Positions 45,271 through 54,323 of a DNA stretch of 64,000 nt are shown in pieces. The DNA lies in NCBI GenBank assembly GCA_049317265.1, contig JBMOIP010000015.1, positions 1 to 64,000 on the forward strand, in the 5' to 3' direction. Position 1 is the first letter of the stretch; every line of letters begins with the position of its first letter. The stretch comes from CAIVAT01 sp049317265. Its GTDB lineage: Bacteria > Bacteroidota > Bacteroidia > Bacteroidales > FEN-979. Position numbers and translations under genes: made by a program. Under the pieces are notes generated by a model, which did no database searches, had not been told where the DNA came from, and worked only from the letters and a program-made list of their open reading frames with translations.

Positions 45271-48176
45271 TACCCAAAAACATCCTGTAACCCAAGGGAA
45301 TTCACCTGGCCATAGGTTGAAAGGGTTTTAATATCCATACTGGTCTGTTTTCCAAGTACAAGAATGGTGAATTTCTTGTCTTTAATGTACTGTTGCTGAA
45401 AAGCTTTAAGGTCGGCGAAACTCATCTTCTGCACCTTTTCAAATACATCCTTGCGGATATCATAGGTGAGGCCAAACTTAACAGCATTGAGGTAGTTGAA
45501 CAATATCTGCGATTTGGTGATGCGTTCTGTGCGGATCTTGTTAATGATCGCCTCCCTTGAAGAGTTCAGCGCCTTTTCACTCTCCGGCATGTTGTTGAAC
45601 AAACCGGTCATGGCTTTCATGGCCTCCGGCAATTTGTCGATCTGGGTCCCCAGATAAGAGAAGAGGTAGAAATTCTGGTAAGGCTGCTGGGGTGTACGGT
45701 AACCTGCATAAGCGCTGTAGGCCAGCCCTTTTGATTCACGAATCTCCTGGAAGACGATTGAGTTCATGCTTCCCCCGAAATACTCATTGAACAGGCGTAC
45801 GACAGGGATGATGTTCTTATCATAGGCATTGGATTTCGACAACATGATCACCTCTGCCTGCTTCATATCATAGTTAACCGTATAAACTTTGGTTACATCC
45901 GTTGTTTTCTGCTCAAACTTTTTTGCAACAGGAACAGATTTTAAGACGGCAGGAACCTCATGTTCCTTGTTTAATATTTCAAGGAGCGCTGCAGTACTTT
46001 CAGGACCATAATACATAATCTTATGCTCGTAGCCAGTCAACCCCTTGATTAAATTGACGAGATCGCGTGCTTCAAGTAAATCGAGCTCTTTTGAGGAGAG
46101 GATGTTGGTAAATGGATTCTGGTTGCCATAGACTCCATAATTGTACATCGCCTGCCAAAGAATGGACTCTTTCGAAAGTTTGTCGTCGTCGCGGCGTTTC
46201 TTGATGTCAGCCGTGAGGTTTTGCATGGCCTCAACATTGGGTTTGGCATCAGCCAGCAACTGTTCAAACAGGTTCATCGCACTTGGCATGAATTCGCTCA
46301 AACCTTCCAGTGAAATCCACACCTGGTCATTTGAACTGTTCACATTGAAGGAACATCCCATTTTATAAAACTCCTCCTTTATCTGCTTTGATGTGTATTG
46401 TGAAGTTCCCAGGTATTTCAGGTATTCAAGCGCAATTCCCAGTTCGCGGTTGTTGTTGGTTCCCATTTCAAACAGATAGTAGAGGGAAAATGTTTTGTTT
46501 TCAGTGTTCACCCTGTAAAGAACAGGAATATTGCTTTTGAAGTCCAGTTTTTTGATATCACTGGCATAGTCAATAAATACGGGCTCGATCACCTTGCTTG
46601 GCTCAGCCACGATCTTTTTCAGGAAAGCAGACTCTTCATCACGGTTCATGGTGACCGGGGTGATTTGCGGCTTCACAACTTTCTTTGCGTCAACTGCTTT
46701 GCCATTGCGCTTATAGACAATCACATAGTTTTCACCATAATTTTTATTGGCGAACTCCACGAGATCCTTTTTGGTGATGGAGGCGAGCCTGTTGACATTA
46801 TTAACGGTTTCTGTGTGCGGACGTTCCTTGACAAATTCATCCACCATCTCCATTGTCCTTCCGTAATTGGTCTCATAATTCCTGATTTCTGTCAATTTCA
46901 GATCGTTGACAACCGCTGCCAGCAGCCAGTCGGGAAATTCACCCTTCTTTACCAGGCTGATCTGCTCCATGATAAGCTCCTTCACATTTTCGAGCGACTG
47001 TCCCTCTTTGGCCTTTCCGGTGAAGATATTTACAGAATAATCCTTCAGCACATAGGAGAAAGCATTGGCTTCCAGCACTTTTTGTGCCTGGTTGAGGTTC
47101 AGGTCCATCAATCCTGCACTGTTGTTACTGAGCAACATGTTGCACAATGTTACCAGGTCGGCATCCTTTGTATCGGCGCCACCAAGGCGATAACCGATGG
47201 TAACAGATTCTGCATCGGGACCAAACACTTCTTTTACAATGGGCTGTGTTATAGGTGCCTCGATGGCGGGCACATAGGTGGTAACAGGTTTTGAAACAAG
47301 CTGACCAAAAGTGGCATCCACCAGTTTAATTACCTCATCGGGATTAAAATCGCCTGAAAGCACCATCGCAATGTTGTTAGGCACATAACGTGAAGCATAA
47401 TAGTTTTTGAGGGAGGTCAGTGATGGATTCTTAAGGTGCTCCACCGTTCCGATGGTTGTTTGGGTACCATAGGTATTCTTCTGAAACAAACCTGAAAACA
47501 GATCTTCAAAAACCTTGTCGTCATCACGGTCAAGGCTCATGTTCTTCTCCTCGTACACCGTTTCCAGTTCTGTGTGGAACAACCTGAAAATCGGATCCTG
47601 GAAACGTTCTTTTTCGATCTGCAGCCACTGATCAATTTTATTGCTGGGAATGTCATTCACATACACAGTCTCCTCAAAGGATGTAAACGCATTTGTTCCC
47701 TTGGCCCCGATCACCGATAGCAGCTTGTCATATTCATTTGCAATGGCCAGGGTGGATGCTACACCGGAGAGACTATCGATCTGGTGATAGATCTTCCGGC
47801 GTTTGGTGGTGTCCTGTGTCTTCCTGTACAACTCAAATTTACCTTCGATCTGGTCAAGTAAAACCTTCTCCTTTGCAAAATCCCTGGTACCAAACTCATC
47901 TGTCCCTTTAAACATCATGTGTTCGAGGTAGTGCGACAACCCAGTGTTGTCAGAAGGATCGTTCTTGCTGCCTGTCCTGACAGCAATGGCTGTCTGAATT
48001 CGGGGAGCATCTTTGTACACGGTCAGGTAAACCTTCAGCCCGTTTTTCAATGTATAGATCCTGGCTTTGAGCGGATCGCCAGCCACGGTATCATATTTAT
48101 ATGTTTTTTGAGCCATGGCACCGGATGTCAGTGCAATCACCAGCAAAAGGATAAATTGTACAATTGTCTTCTTCAT
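45267..48176 (-). CDS. M16 family zinc metallopeptidase (two-repeat, secreted)
   Basis: The protein has 969 residues with a signal peptide ending SGAMAQ (about 22). The N-terminal M16 unit has the inverted zinc motif HYLEH (H82, E85, H86) and the distal acidic motif ELETVYEEKN. A second, catalytically empty M16 unit follows, ending in SKGLAYSAYAGYRTP, as in pitrilysin-type proteases that close like a clamshell. Substrates are usually peptides; a periplasmic role in clearing peptides is likely. It lies 66 bp downstream of gatD on the same strand and could be read from the same transcript. No T9SS sorting domain is present. Confidence 0.9.
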   Translation of the reverse strand: MKKTIVQFILLLVIALTSGAMAQKTYKYDTVAGDPLKARIYTLKNGLKVYLTVYKDAPRIQTAIAVRTGSKNDPSDNTGLSHYLEHMMFKGTDEFGTRDFAKEKVLLDQIEGKFELYRKTQDTTKRRKIYHQIDSLSGVASTLAIANEYDKLLSVIGAKGTNAFTSFEETVYVNDIPSNKIDQWLQIEKERFQDPIFRLFHTELETVYEEKNMSLDRDDDKVFEDLFSGLFQKNTYGTQTTIGTVEHLKNPSLTSLKNYYASRYVPNNIAMVLSGDFNPDEVIKLVDATFGQLVSKPVTTYVPAIEAPITQPIVKEVFGPDAESVTIGYRLGGADTKDADLVTLCNMLLSNNSAGLMDLNLNQAQKVLEANAFSYVLKDYSVNIFTGKAKEGQSLENVKELIMEQISLVKKGEFPDWLLAAVVNDLKLTEIRNYETNYGRTMEMVDEFVKERPHTETVNNVNRLASITKKDLVEFANKNYGENYVIVYKRNGKAVDAKKVVKPQITPVTMNRDEESAFLKKIVAEPSKVIEPVFIDYASDIKKLDFKSNIPVLYRVNTENKTFSLYYLFEMGTNNNRELGIALEYLKYLGTSQYTSKQIKEEFYKMGCSFNVNSSNDQVWISLEGLSEFMPSAMNLFEQLLADAKPNVEAMQNLTADIKKRRDDDKLSKESILWQAMYNYGVYGNQNPFTNILSSKELDLLEARDLVNLIKGLTGYEHKIMYYGPESTAALLEILNKEHEVPAVLKSVPVAKKFEQKTTDVTKVYTVNYDMKQAEVIMLSKSNAYDKNIIPVVRLFNEYFGGSMNSIVFQEIRESKGLAYSAYAGYRTPQQPYQNFYLFSYLGTQIDKLPEAMKAMTGLFNNMPESEKALNSSREAIINKIRTERITKSQILFNYLNAVKFGLTYDIRKDVFEKVQKMSFADLKAFQQQYIKDKKFTILVLGKQTSMDIKTLSTYGQVNSLGLQDVFGY

Positions 48177-48242
48177 TGGAACAGGTTTAAATTGATGGTC
48201 AAATTATTGAAACAGGTTAAGGCGTATAACCAGCCAGATTGC

Positions 48243-49628
48243 CTATTTATGGAACTTCCTGATAAAATCTTCAACCTCCGGAACACCACCCTGGTAGATC
48301 AGGTAACCATTGTAGGGTTCACGCGGGGTGATTTCACTGTTGATCGGGGTAAGCATGATCTCCTTGACCTTAGCCAGGTCGGAGGTCTGTCCAAGAGCCC
48401 AGCTTAACTTGATGAAAGCGGTTTCAGGAAGCATGTTTTCAGCCGGGATGATGCCTTTGGCCATGAGATCACGTCCGGTGTCGTACACGAACATATGAAC
48501 ATAGCCCCACAGGGTTTGAACGGTCATATAAATGGCGACACCTTTTGCAATGGCCCGTTCAATGGCAGGGTAGATCGGTTTGTTGACATGACCCAGTCCT
48601 GTGCCAATGATGATAATCCCTTTATAACCAGCATCCACCAGTGCATCAATCACATCAGGTTGCATGTTGGTATAGTAGTAGATCATGGTGACCTTCTCTT
48701 CATAGTAGGGCATGATGGTCACATTCCGGTCGGTGCGGCGGCGTTTGTAGTCGTGCTTGATCGGAACAACTCCCTGCCGGCTGACCGTGGCAATCGGCGT
48801 ATCGCCAATGGTGCGGAATGTGGAACGATAAGAGGAGTGCATTTTTCTTACACGGGTCCCCTTGTGCAAAAAGCCATATTCGTCGGAAGTGGGCCCGAAC
48901 ATGCAGACCATTACCTCGGCAATATCGCCATGCGCTGCAGCGGTGGCTGCATGCATAAGGTTTAATGCTGCATCGGAACTCGGACGGTCGGATGAACGTT
49001 GTGATCCTACCAGTATGATCGGCACCGGGGAATTCTGCACCATAAATGTCAGCGCTGCTGAAGTATAATGCAGGGTATCGGTTCCGTGACCGATGATGAT
49101 TCCATCAATTCCCTTTTCGATCTCATGACCTATGGCAACTGCCAGCTTTTTATACTGATCGGGTCCCATGTTTTCACTGAAAACGGCGAACAGTTTTTCG
49201 GTAGTCAGGTTACAGATGTCGGCCAATTCAGGCACGGCCCCATACAATTCGCCCGGTGAAAATGCCGGAATTACGGCACCGGTGCGGTAATCAAGCCGGG
49301 AGGCAATGGTTCCGCCCGTTCCCAGCAGTTTTACATTCGGTTTATCCTTGGAATAGGGAAACTCCTTTTCCGGGATTTTGTAGATCGCTTTCTTGTACCC
49401 AAGTTCTACGATATCTGTGATGCCGTCGATGTCGACGCCAATATTATAACCTGTAAAAATCTTCAATACCAGGTGCTTATCGTCTGTATTCTCAGCCCTT
49501 GGCAGGATGGTGCCTTCAAAAACGCCACGGCTGCTGTCGACCCGTACTTTTGCCCAGACCCTTGCATTGTATTTCTGCAGTACGGCGAGTGCGCGTCCTT
49601 TGTATCCCTGGAAAATATCTTCGCTCAT
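48243..49628 (-). CDS. gatD: Glutamyl-tRNA(Gln) amidotransferase subunit D (archaeal type)
   Basis: GatD is the asparaginase-like subunit that frees ammonia from a donor amide for the GatDE enzyme. The protein has 461 residues. The N-terminal small domain (about 1-90; GYKGRALAVLQ, IGVDIDGITDIVELG) sets GatD apart from ordinary L-asparaginases. The amidohydrolase domain has LLGTGGTIASRLDYRTGAV (T107), GHGTDTLHYT (T183, D184) and GTRVRKMHSSYRSTF, where the active-site lysine lies. It sits 52 bp downstream of gatE, with an octamer-period repeat between them. In cultured organisms GatDE is regarded as archaeal, so its presence beside Bacteroidota genes is unusual. Confidence 0.92.
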   Translation of the reverse strand: MSEDIFQGYKGRALAVLQKYNARVWAKVRVDSSRGVFEGTILPRAENTDDKHLVLKIFTGYNIGVDIDGITDIVELGYKKAIYKIPEKEFPYSKDKPNVKLLGTGGTIASRLDYRTGAVIPAFSPGELYGAVPELADICNLTTEKLFAVFSENMGPDQYKKLAVAIGHEIEKGIDGIIIGHGTDTLHYTSAALTFMVQNSPVPIILVGSQRSSDRPSSDAALNLMHAATAAAHGDIAEVMVCMFGPTSDEYGFLHKGTRVRKMHSSYRSTFRTIGDTPIATVSRQGVVPIKHDYKRRRTDRNVTIMPYYEEKVTMIYYYTNMQPDVIDALVDAGYKGIIIIGTGLGHVNKPIYPAIERAIAKGVAIYMTVQTLWGYVHMFVYDTGRDLMAKGIIPAENMLPETAFIKLSWALGQTSDLAKVKEIMLTPINSEITPREPYNGYLIYQGGVPEVEDFIRKFHK

Positions 49629-49632
49629 AGTT

Positions 49633-49664
49633 AGATGGTGAAATGGTGAGATGGTGAATTAGTA
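49633..49664. repeat. Degenerate 8-bp tandem repeat (AGATGGTG), 4 units
   Basis: AGATGGTG, AAATGGTG, AGATGGTG and AATTAGTA lie between gatE and gatD, just upstream of the gatD start on the minus strand. The period is again 8 bp with a third unit sequence. Confidence 0.75.
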
Positions 49665-49680
49665 AATTATTGGATACGGT

Positions 49681-51642
49681 TTAGAATGCAATCTGACTGC
49701 TTAATTCGCTAAGGGAGATATTGCCTGTTGCGAGTTTGCTGAGGTTTCCCATCACCCAGCGCAGTCCGGCCGAGTCATCGTGGGAAGTTCTGATCTCCTT
49801 ATATTTCTTGACAAGGAATGGCACTTTCGAGAGAATCTCTTCCCTTGATACCTCCTTGAAGTTGAGGGTGATCAGGATCGATTCAAAATCCATTTTGGGA
49901 TGCTGGTAAAGATGGAAGAGCATCCCTTTGGCAATGGCAACATCCATTTTACGGTCAACCAGGAACTTCAGCAATTCAAAAATCTGTTCATGTGAAAAAT
50001 CCGGAAGTGCCGGGTATTGCCCCTGCAGGTGCTTGAGGGTATGGGCCAGCAATCCTGAAGTAAATCTTGCAGGAACCTTAAGTTCAGTCTGCGCTTTTTC
50101 AAGCAGTGGCACGAGATTATTCTTCAGAATATAGGTATGGGTATCTTCGGGAACACTCCACTCAACCAGCTGCAAGATACGTTCTGAAACCAGTTTGGGC
50201 AACCGTTTGATGGCTTCATCAATCTGATCATCCTCCAGTGGAATAGGCGCTGAGTCTGTATCCGGGTACATACGGTCGGCACCGGGCAACACGCGCTCGA
50301 AAATGGTGGTACCATCTTCAAACGACTTGCGTGTTTCGTTGGGAACGCCTGTAAATGCCAGCTTACAGCGCTCCTCAATTGTTTCAAGGGCTGTTTTGAT
50401 ATCATCTTCAGGTCCCCAGAAGATGAGCTGGGCATCGCCCTCTTTGCTTCCGAGCAACGACTGAACCTTGGTCCAGGCTTTTTCACCAACTGCATCCTCC
50501 AGCATTTCGGAGTGCACCATGTTTGGTTTTTCAATGCAGGCAATCACCTTCAGCCGGTCGGAGAAATCATCGGCAAACATTTTTCCCGGCTGGGTAAAAT
50601 GCGACAATATACCCTGGAACTGGGGGAGATTTACCAGATAAACTTTTAATGTCGGGCTCTTTGGAACACCGAGATTTTCAAGTTTGAAATCTTTGGCTTT
50701 TGCTTCCCTGGCAACTATTTTCCAGTTTGACTGGTCCTTGATTCTCTTTGACAGGATATCTTTAATGGCCAGCAACGCCCACTGCCTGTATGCTTCAATG
50801 TGTGTAAGTTCAGGCATCCAGCTGTTGTGGGCAACCCCTTTGATCTCCACACGGGTTCCTCCTTTACAGCTGACATTCACATCGGCACGGGTCGAGCCGA
50901 TGCCACTGCGCACCTTGCCTGTACTCCTGTTTAAAAACCTGATATAGTCGGCGCCCTCCTTTACCTCATCGGGGTTTTTGAATTCTGGATAGGTTACCGT
51001 TTCAATCAGGGGCATCCCAAGGCGGTCGGTCCGGTATATCCTTACGTGGCCGATATCGGAAACTTCCCGGCAGGAATCCTCCTCCAGGCTTAGCTGGATC
51101 AGGCGGATTTTCTTATGTTTCAACTGGATCTCACCTTCGATTCCAATGATAGCGGTACGCTGAAAGCCGGTGGGTATCGACCCGTCAAGGTATTGTTTCC
51201 TGGTGATATGCACCTCGCCAACAATCTTCAGTTTTGAAAGCAACGAGATGTCGATGGCATGTGACAGTGCCTCCCGGTTCAGCGGGAAAGGGGGCGTGTC
51301 ATCCACATCGTATGTGCAGGCAGTTTCATTCTTAATCCGGTAAACGATGTTTTTCCGGGTGCGGAATTCCATGAGGGCGGTGCCGTCATATTCTCCAAGT
51401 TCACTCAGGGTGGGCCGCATATGACGGACCAGTTCGGCATCATAGTCATCGGCTTTCTGGAAAATACCTGCCGGGCAGTGACAAAAGAGTTTTTCCTTGG
51501 TTTTCAGTTGTTGGTGGACTTCCAGTCCGGACATGAAACCGATACGGTCATAATCAGCCTGGGTGGCTGCTTTCCGTGGTACATATCCGATTTTTTGTTG
51601 GGTTTCGGCATAGTTGTGCCTGGGGTCAAAGATTTGTTTCAT
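49681..51642 (-). CDS. gatE: Glutamyl-tRNA(Gln) amidotransferase subunit E (archaeal type)
   Basis: GatE is the GatB-like kinase/transamidase subunit that activates Glu on tRNA(Gln) and converts it to Gln. From the ATG at 51642 the protein has 653 residues. The cradle domain begins IGFMSGLEVHQQLKTKEKLFC, followed by YDVDDTPPFPLN, QLSLEEDSC and RTDRLGMPLIE, all typical of GatB/GatE. A GAD-type insert around residues 390-510 (ERVLPGADRMYPDTDSAP) marks it as GatE and not GatB. The C-terminal tail is the helical YqeY-like domain. It is followed by gatD on the same strand, so the two form an operon. The -7-like box TAAATTTG lies at 51673-51680. Confidence 0.92.
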   Translation of the reverse strand: MKQIFDPRHNYAETQQKIGYVPRKAATQADYDRIGFMSGLEVHQQLKTKEKLFCHCPAGIFQKADDYDAELVRHMRPTLSELGEYDGTALMEFRTRKNIVYRIKNETACTYDVDDTPPFPLNREALSHAIDISLLSKLKIVGEVHITRKQYLDGSIPTGFQRTAIIGIEGEIQLKHKKIRLIQLSLEEDSCREVSDIGHVRIYRTDRLGMPLIETVTYPEFKNPDEVKEGADYIRFLNRSTGKVRSGIGSTRADVNVSCKGGTRVEIKGVAHNSWMPELTHIEAYRQWALLAIKDILSKRIKDQSNWKIVAREAKAKDFKLENLGVPKSPTLKVYLVNLPQFQGILSHFTQPGKMFADDFSDRLKVIACIEKPNMVHSEMLEDAVGEKAWTKVQSLLGSKEGDAQLIFWGPEDDIKTALETIEERCKLAFTGVPNETRKSFEDGTTIFERVLPGADRMYPDTDSAPIPLEDDQIDEAIKRLPKLVSERILQLVEWSVPEDTHTYILKNNLVPLLEKAQTELKVPARFTSGLLAHTLKHLQGQYPALPDFSHEQIFELLKFLVDRKMDVAIAKGMLFHLYQHPKMDFESILITLNFKEVSREEILSKVPFLVKKYKEIRTSHDDSAGLRWVMGNLSKLATGNISLSELSSQIAF

Positions 51643-51672
51643 TGGTTCAGCAGAAATAGTTAAAAGAGTGCT

Positions 51673-51680
51673 CAAATTTA
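51673..51680 (-). promoter_or_regulatory. Possible -7 box upstream of gatE
   Basis: The minus strand reads TAAATTTG, 30 bp before the gatE ATG. It fits the Bacteroidota -7 consensus, which would suggest the operon is expressed by the host sigma factor. No -33 TTTG at the right spacing was found. Confidence 0.35.
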
Positions 51681-51715
51681 CCCATTTTGTCAACACCACC
51701 GGGCGAATTGTTCAT

Positions 51716-51747
51716 TATTTTTGGTAACATTGACTTTAGTATCTTTG
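51716..51747 (+). promoter_or_regulatory. Possible promoter(s) of OstA-like gene
   Basis: Two TAnnTTTG boxes are visible: TATTTTTG (51716-51723) and TATCTTTG (51740-51747). The TTTG of the first lies 16 bp before the second, slightly short of the usual 19-21 bp. The second box ends 18 bp before the ATG at 51766. Confidence 0.4.
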
Positions 51748-51765
51748 CTGCTTCATAACCAACCC

Positions 51766-53280
51766 ATGACCCGACTTTTCCGATTTCTCCTTTTTATTCC
51801 TTGGATGCTGAATTTACCTGCATTTTCCCAGGAACAGGGAAAAACAAAAATTCAATATTCCGGCAATGTTTGGGATTTCAACAAAGAGGTTTACGCCTTT
51901 GGCCCGAGGATCCTTGGGAATGTGGTCATGAACCACGACAGCGCTTTTCTCTATTGCGACAGCGCCTATGTGAATGAAGCAGAAAACAAGGTGATCGCCT
52001 ATGGCAATGTGCGCATTAAACTCAGCGACACGCTCAACCTGTACAGCGACTCCCTGCGGTACGACGGAAACACCAAAATCGCCAATGCCTTCAGCAATGT
52101 GAGGCTGATCGACAACCAAACCACGCTTACCACTGATACGCTGGTCTATAACCGGAACACACAGATCGCACAGTACGACTACTGGGGTAAAATCGTCAAT
52201 GACAAGAACAACCTTGTCAGCCATCACGGCTATTATTATACTGACAGAAAGGAGTTTTTCTTCAAGGACAGGGTGATTCTGAACAACCCCGACTACAACA
52301 TGTATTCCGACACCCTGATGTACAATACGGTAACGGAAACCTCCTATTTCTATGGTCCGTCGCATATTATCAGCAAAGACAGGGAAGATTCGATCTATTG
52401 CGAAAACGGATGGTACAATACCCGGCTCGACGTGGCCCGTTTCCGCGACCGGGCGCGCATTTACCACCAGGCTACCTTTCTTACCGGCGACAGCATGTAT
52501 TACGAACGAAAGCCCGGGTTCGGCCAGGTATTCCGTAAGGCGTTGATGATTGACACGGTTCAGAACATCCTTTTGATGGGAAATTACGGGGAGATGCAGC
52601 GCAAAAAAGGATTCGCATTCATGACCGACAGCGCCGTAGGTGTAATGGTTGACAAAAAGGACTCCCTTTTCCTGCATGCAGACACACTGCGGGCAACCTT
52701 TGATACCGCCCAGAAGATAAAAACAGTCTTCGGTTTTCACAAGGTGAAATTCTTCCGGACCGACCTCCAGGGAATGTGTGATTCCCTTACCTATCATGGG
52801 CACGATTCAACCATGACCATGTACCAGGGGCCTGTGATCTGGTCGGATTCGAACCAGCTGTCGGCCGATTCCATCTGCCTTACCATGCGGAACGGAGAGG
52901 CTGATTCACTCAAGATGTACAGTTCAGCCTTTATCATCTCAAGGGATGATACGGGAAGCTACAACCAGATCAAAGGGAGGAATGTACTTGCCAAATTCCG
53001 TAACAACGAGCTTTATAAAATCAGGGTGATCGGAAATGCGCAGACAATTTATTACGCCCGGGAGGAAGATAAAAGCCTTATCGGAATTAATGTAGCCGTA
53101 TCGAGTGAAATGCTGGTGTTCCTGGAAAAGAACCAGCTGAAATCCATCACCTATATCGACAACCCGGATGCACACCTTCTGCCCGAAAAATCAGTTCCTC
53201 CAAACGAAAGAAAGTTAAAGAATTTCAAATGGGAAGAGAAACGCCGCCCGCTAAAAAAGAGCGACATCTTCATCTGGTAA
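51766..53280 (+). CDS. OstA/LptA-like periplasmic LPS transport protein
   Basis: The protein has 504 residues from the ATG at 51766 (a TTG at 51721 keeps the frame open). A signal peptide ends near LPAFSQ. The rest is made of repeated beta-jellyroll segments such as ALLYCDSAYVNEAENKVIAYGNVRI, NLYSDSLRYDG and MYSDTLMYNTVTETSYFYGP, which is the OstA/LptA organic-solvent-tolerance fold repeated several times. LptA-type proteins bridge the periplasm for LPS on its way to LptD. It is much longer than E. coli LptA, as is usual in Bacteroidota. LptD lies 2.4 kb downstream. The basic C-terminus (EEKRRPLKKSD) has no known role. Confidence 0.8.
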   Translation: MTRLFRFLLFIPWMLNLPAFSQEQGKTKIQYSGNVWDFNKEVYAFGPRILGNVVMNHDSAFLYCDSAYVNEAENKVIAYGNVRIKLSDTLNLYSDSLRYDGNTKIANAFSNVRLIDNQTTLTTDTLVYNRNTQIAQYDYWGKIVNDKNNLVSHHGYYYTDRKEFFFKDRVILNNPDYNMYSDTLMYNTVTETSYFYGPSHIISKDREDSIYCENGWYNTRLDVARFRDRARIYHQATFLTGDSMYYERKPGFGQVFRKALMIDTVQNILLMGNYGEMQRKKGFAFMTDSAVGVMVDKKDSLFLHADTLRATFDTAQKIKTVFGFHKVKFFRTDLQGMCDSLTYHGHDSTMTMYQGPVIWSDSNQLSADSICLTMRNGEADSLKMYSSAFIISRDDTGSYNQIKGRNVLAKFRNNELYKIRVIGNAQTIYYAREEDKSLIGINVAVSSEMLVFLEKNQLKSITYIDNPDAHLLPEKSVPPNERKLKNFKWEEKRRPLKKSDIFIW

Positions 53281-53282
53281 CT

Positions 53283-53338
53283 GTGCACTTGTCCACTTGT
53301 CCACTTGTCCACTTGTCCACTTGTCCACTTATCCACTA
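53283..53338. repeat. 8-bp tandem repeat array (GTCCACTT), 7 units
   Basis: Five perfect GTCCACTT units are flanked by one degenerate unit on each side (GTGCACTT and ATCCACTA). On the other strand the unit is AAGTGGAC. The array fills the 60-bp gap between the convergent stops of the OstA-like gene (53280) and mlaD (53341). Confidence 0.93.
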
Positions 53339-53340
53339 GT

Positions 53341-54306
53341 TTAAAACACCGAAACCTTCACATACTTCGAAGGATTCTTCTTGATATCCTCCAGCAGCAG
53401 GTTTAGATCACGGGCTGCTTTTTCAACCTCATTATAAAGCTTGGGATTGTTCAGCAGCTGGCCCACGGAGCCTTCGCCCCTGTTGATTTTCAACAACGCG
53501 GAATCCAGATCGGAAATAGCCCTGTTCACCTGGGAAATGGTGTAGGGAATTTTTGCTTTCGCAAGCGAATCGCTCAGGGTAGAGAAATTGGAGATGATAT
53601 TGGTAATGCGTTCGTTGTTTTGCTTCAGGTTGCTGCTGATAGACTCTACATTATTAATGATCCTTGAGAGGTTCTTCTTTTGCGATCCCATCAGGGTATC
53701 CAGGTTCTGCGTGGTGTGTGCAATGTTTCCAAGCGCCTGTTTTACATGTTCAATCGCTTCGACGAGATTGTCCCTGGTATTTTTATTCAGTACCTCCTGC
53801 ACAATGGTGGCGATGCTGTCGATCGATCCAATCAGGCTTTCCGCCTTGTTTTTGAGGGGCAGCAACTGTTTATTTACCTCTTGTCCCAGGGTGGCTTCCG
53901 TTTGAGAAAGCAGCGTATCCCCGCTTGCAGCCATTTCTTTTGAATCTCCGGGAACGATTTCAACTTCAGGCGAGCCAAGCAGGCTGGAGCTGAAGATGCG
54001 GGCCCTGGAATTTTTAGCAATGGGATAATCCCCTAGTACATATAATTCGACAATAATTTTCTCCGGATTATTTTCGTCAAAATAGAGTTTTTTGACCTGG
54101 CCCACCTTGAGTCCTTTGATGGAGATCGGGTTTGCGGCAACAAGTCCATTCACCTGGTCGTAAACCGCGTAAAAGGTTCGGCTGGTCTTAAGCAGCTCAA
54201 GCCCCTTGAGGTACATCAGTCCCCAGATAAGGATTGCAGTTGCAATCACAAAAACAACACCTACTTTGATCTCTTTCCTGATTTTCACAGCAACGATTTT
54301 ATGCAA
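53341..54306 (-). CDS. mlaD: MlaD/MCE-family lipid transport protein
   Basis: The protein has 321 residues. One N-terminal membrane anchor (about 14-33) is followed by an MCE domain: YDQVNGLVAANPISIKGLKVGQV and GSPEVEIVPGD. A long helical tail (about 150-300, likely coiled coil) is typical of Mce/MlaD proteins that form hexameric tunnels for phospholipids at the inner membrane. No ATG precedes the membrane segment; a TTG at 54306 or a GTG at 54288 must serve as start. It follows the amidase gene by 17 bp on the same strand. The ABC permease and ATPase partners are not in the window. Confidence 0.88.
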   Translation of the reverse strand: MHKIVAVKIRKEIKVGVVFVIATAILIWGLMYLKGLELLKTSRTFYAVYDQVNGLVAANPISIKGLKVGQVKKLYFDENNPEKIIVELYVLGDYPIAKNSRARIFSSSLLGSPEVEIVPGDSKEMAASGDTLLSQTEATLGQEVNKQLLPLKNKAESLIGSIDSIATIVQEVLNKNTRDNLVEAIEHVKQALGNIAHTTQNLDTLMGSQKKNLSRIINNVESISSNLKQNNERITNIISNFSTLSDSLAKAKIPYTISQVNRAISDLDSALLKINRGEGSVGQLLNNPKLYNEVEKAARDLNLLLEDIKKNPSKYVKVSVF

Positions 54307-54323
54307 AATTACAAATAATATTC

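Noticed and set aside
46665..47294. Open frame of 209 codons opposite the M16 peptidase
   Set aside because: It is antisense to a clear M16 gene and has no domain features.
51814..52803. Long open frame (329 codons) opposite the OstA-like gene
   Set aside because: It is antisense to a clear signal-peptide-bearing OstA-type gene and its protein resembles no family; long antisense frames are common in this base composition.
53283..53338. Possible CRISPR array
   Set aside because: The units are 8 bp, directly adjacent and without spacers, so this is a simple tandem repeat.
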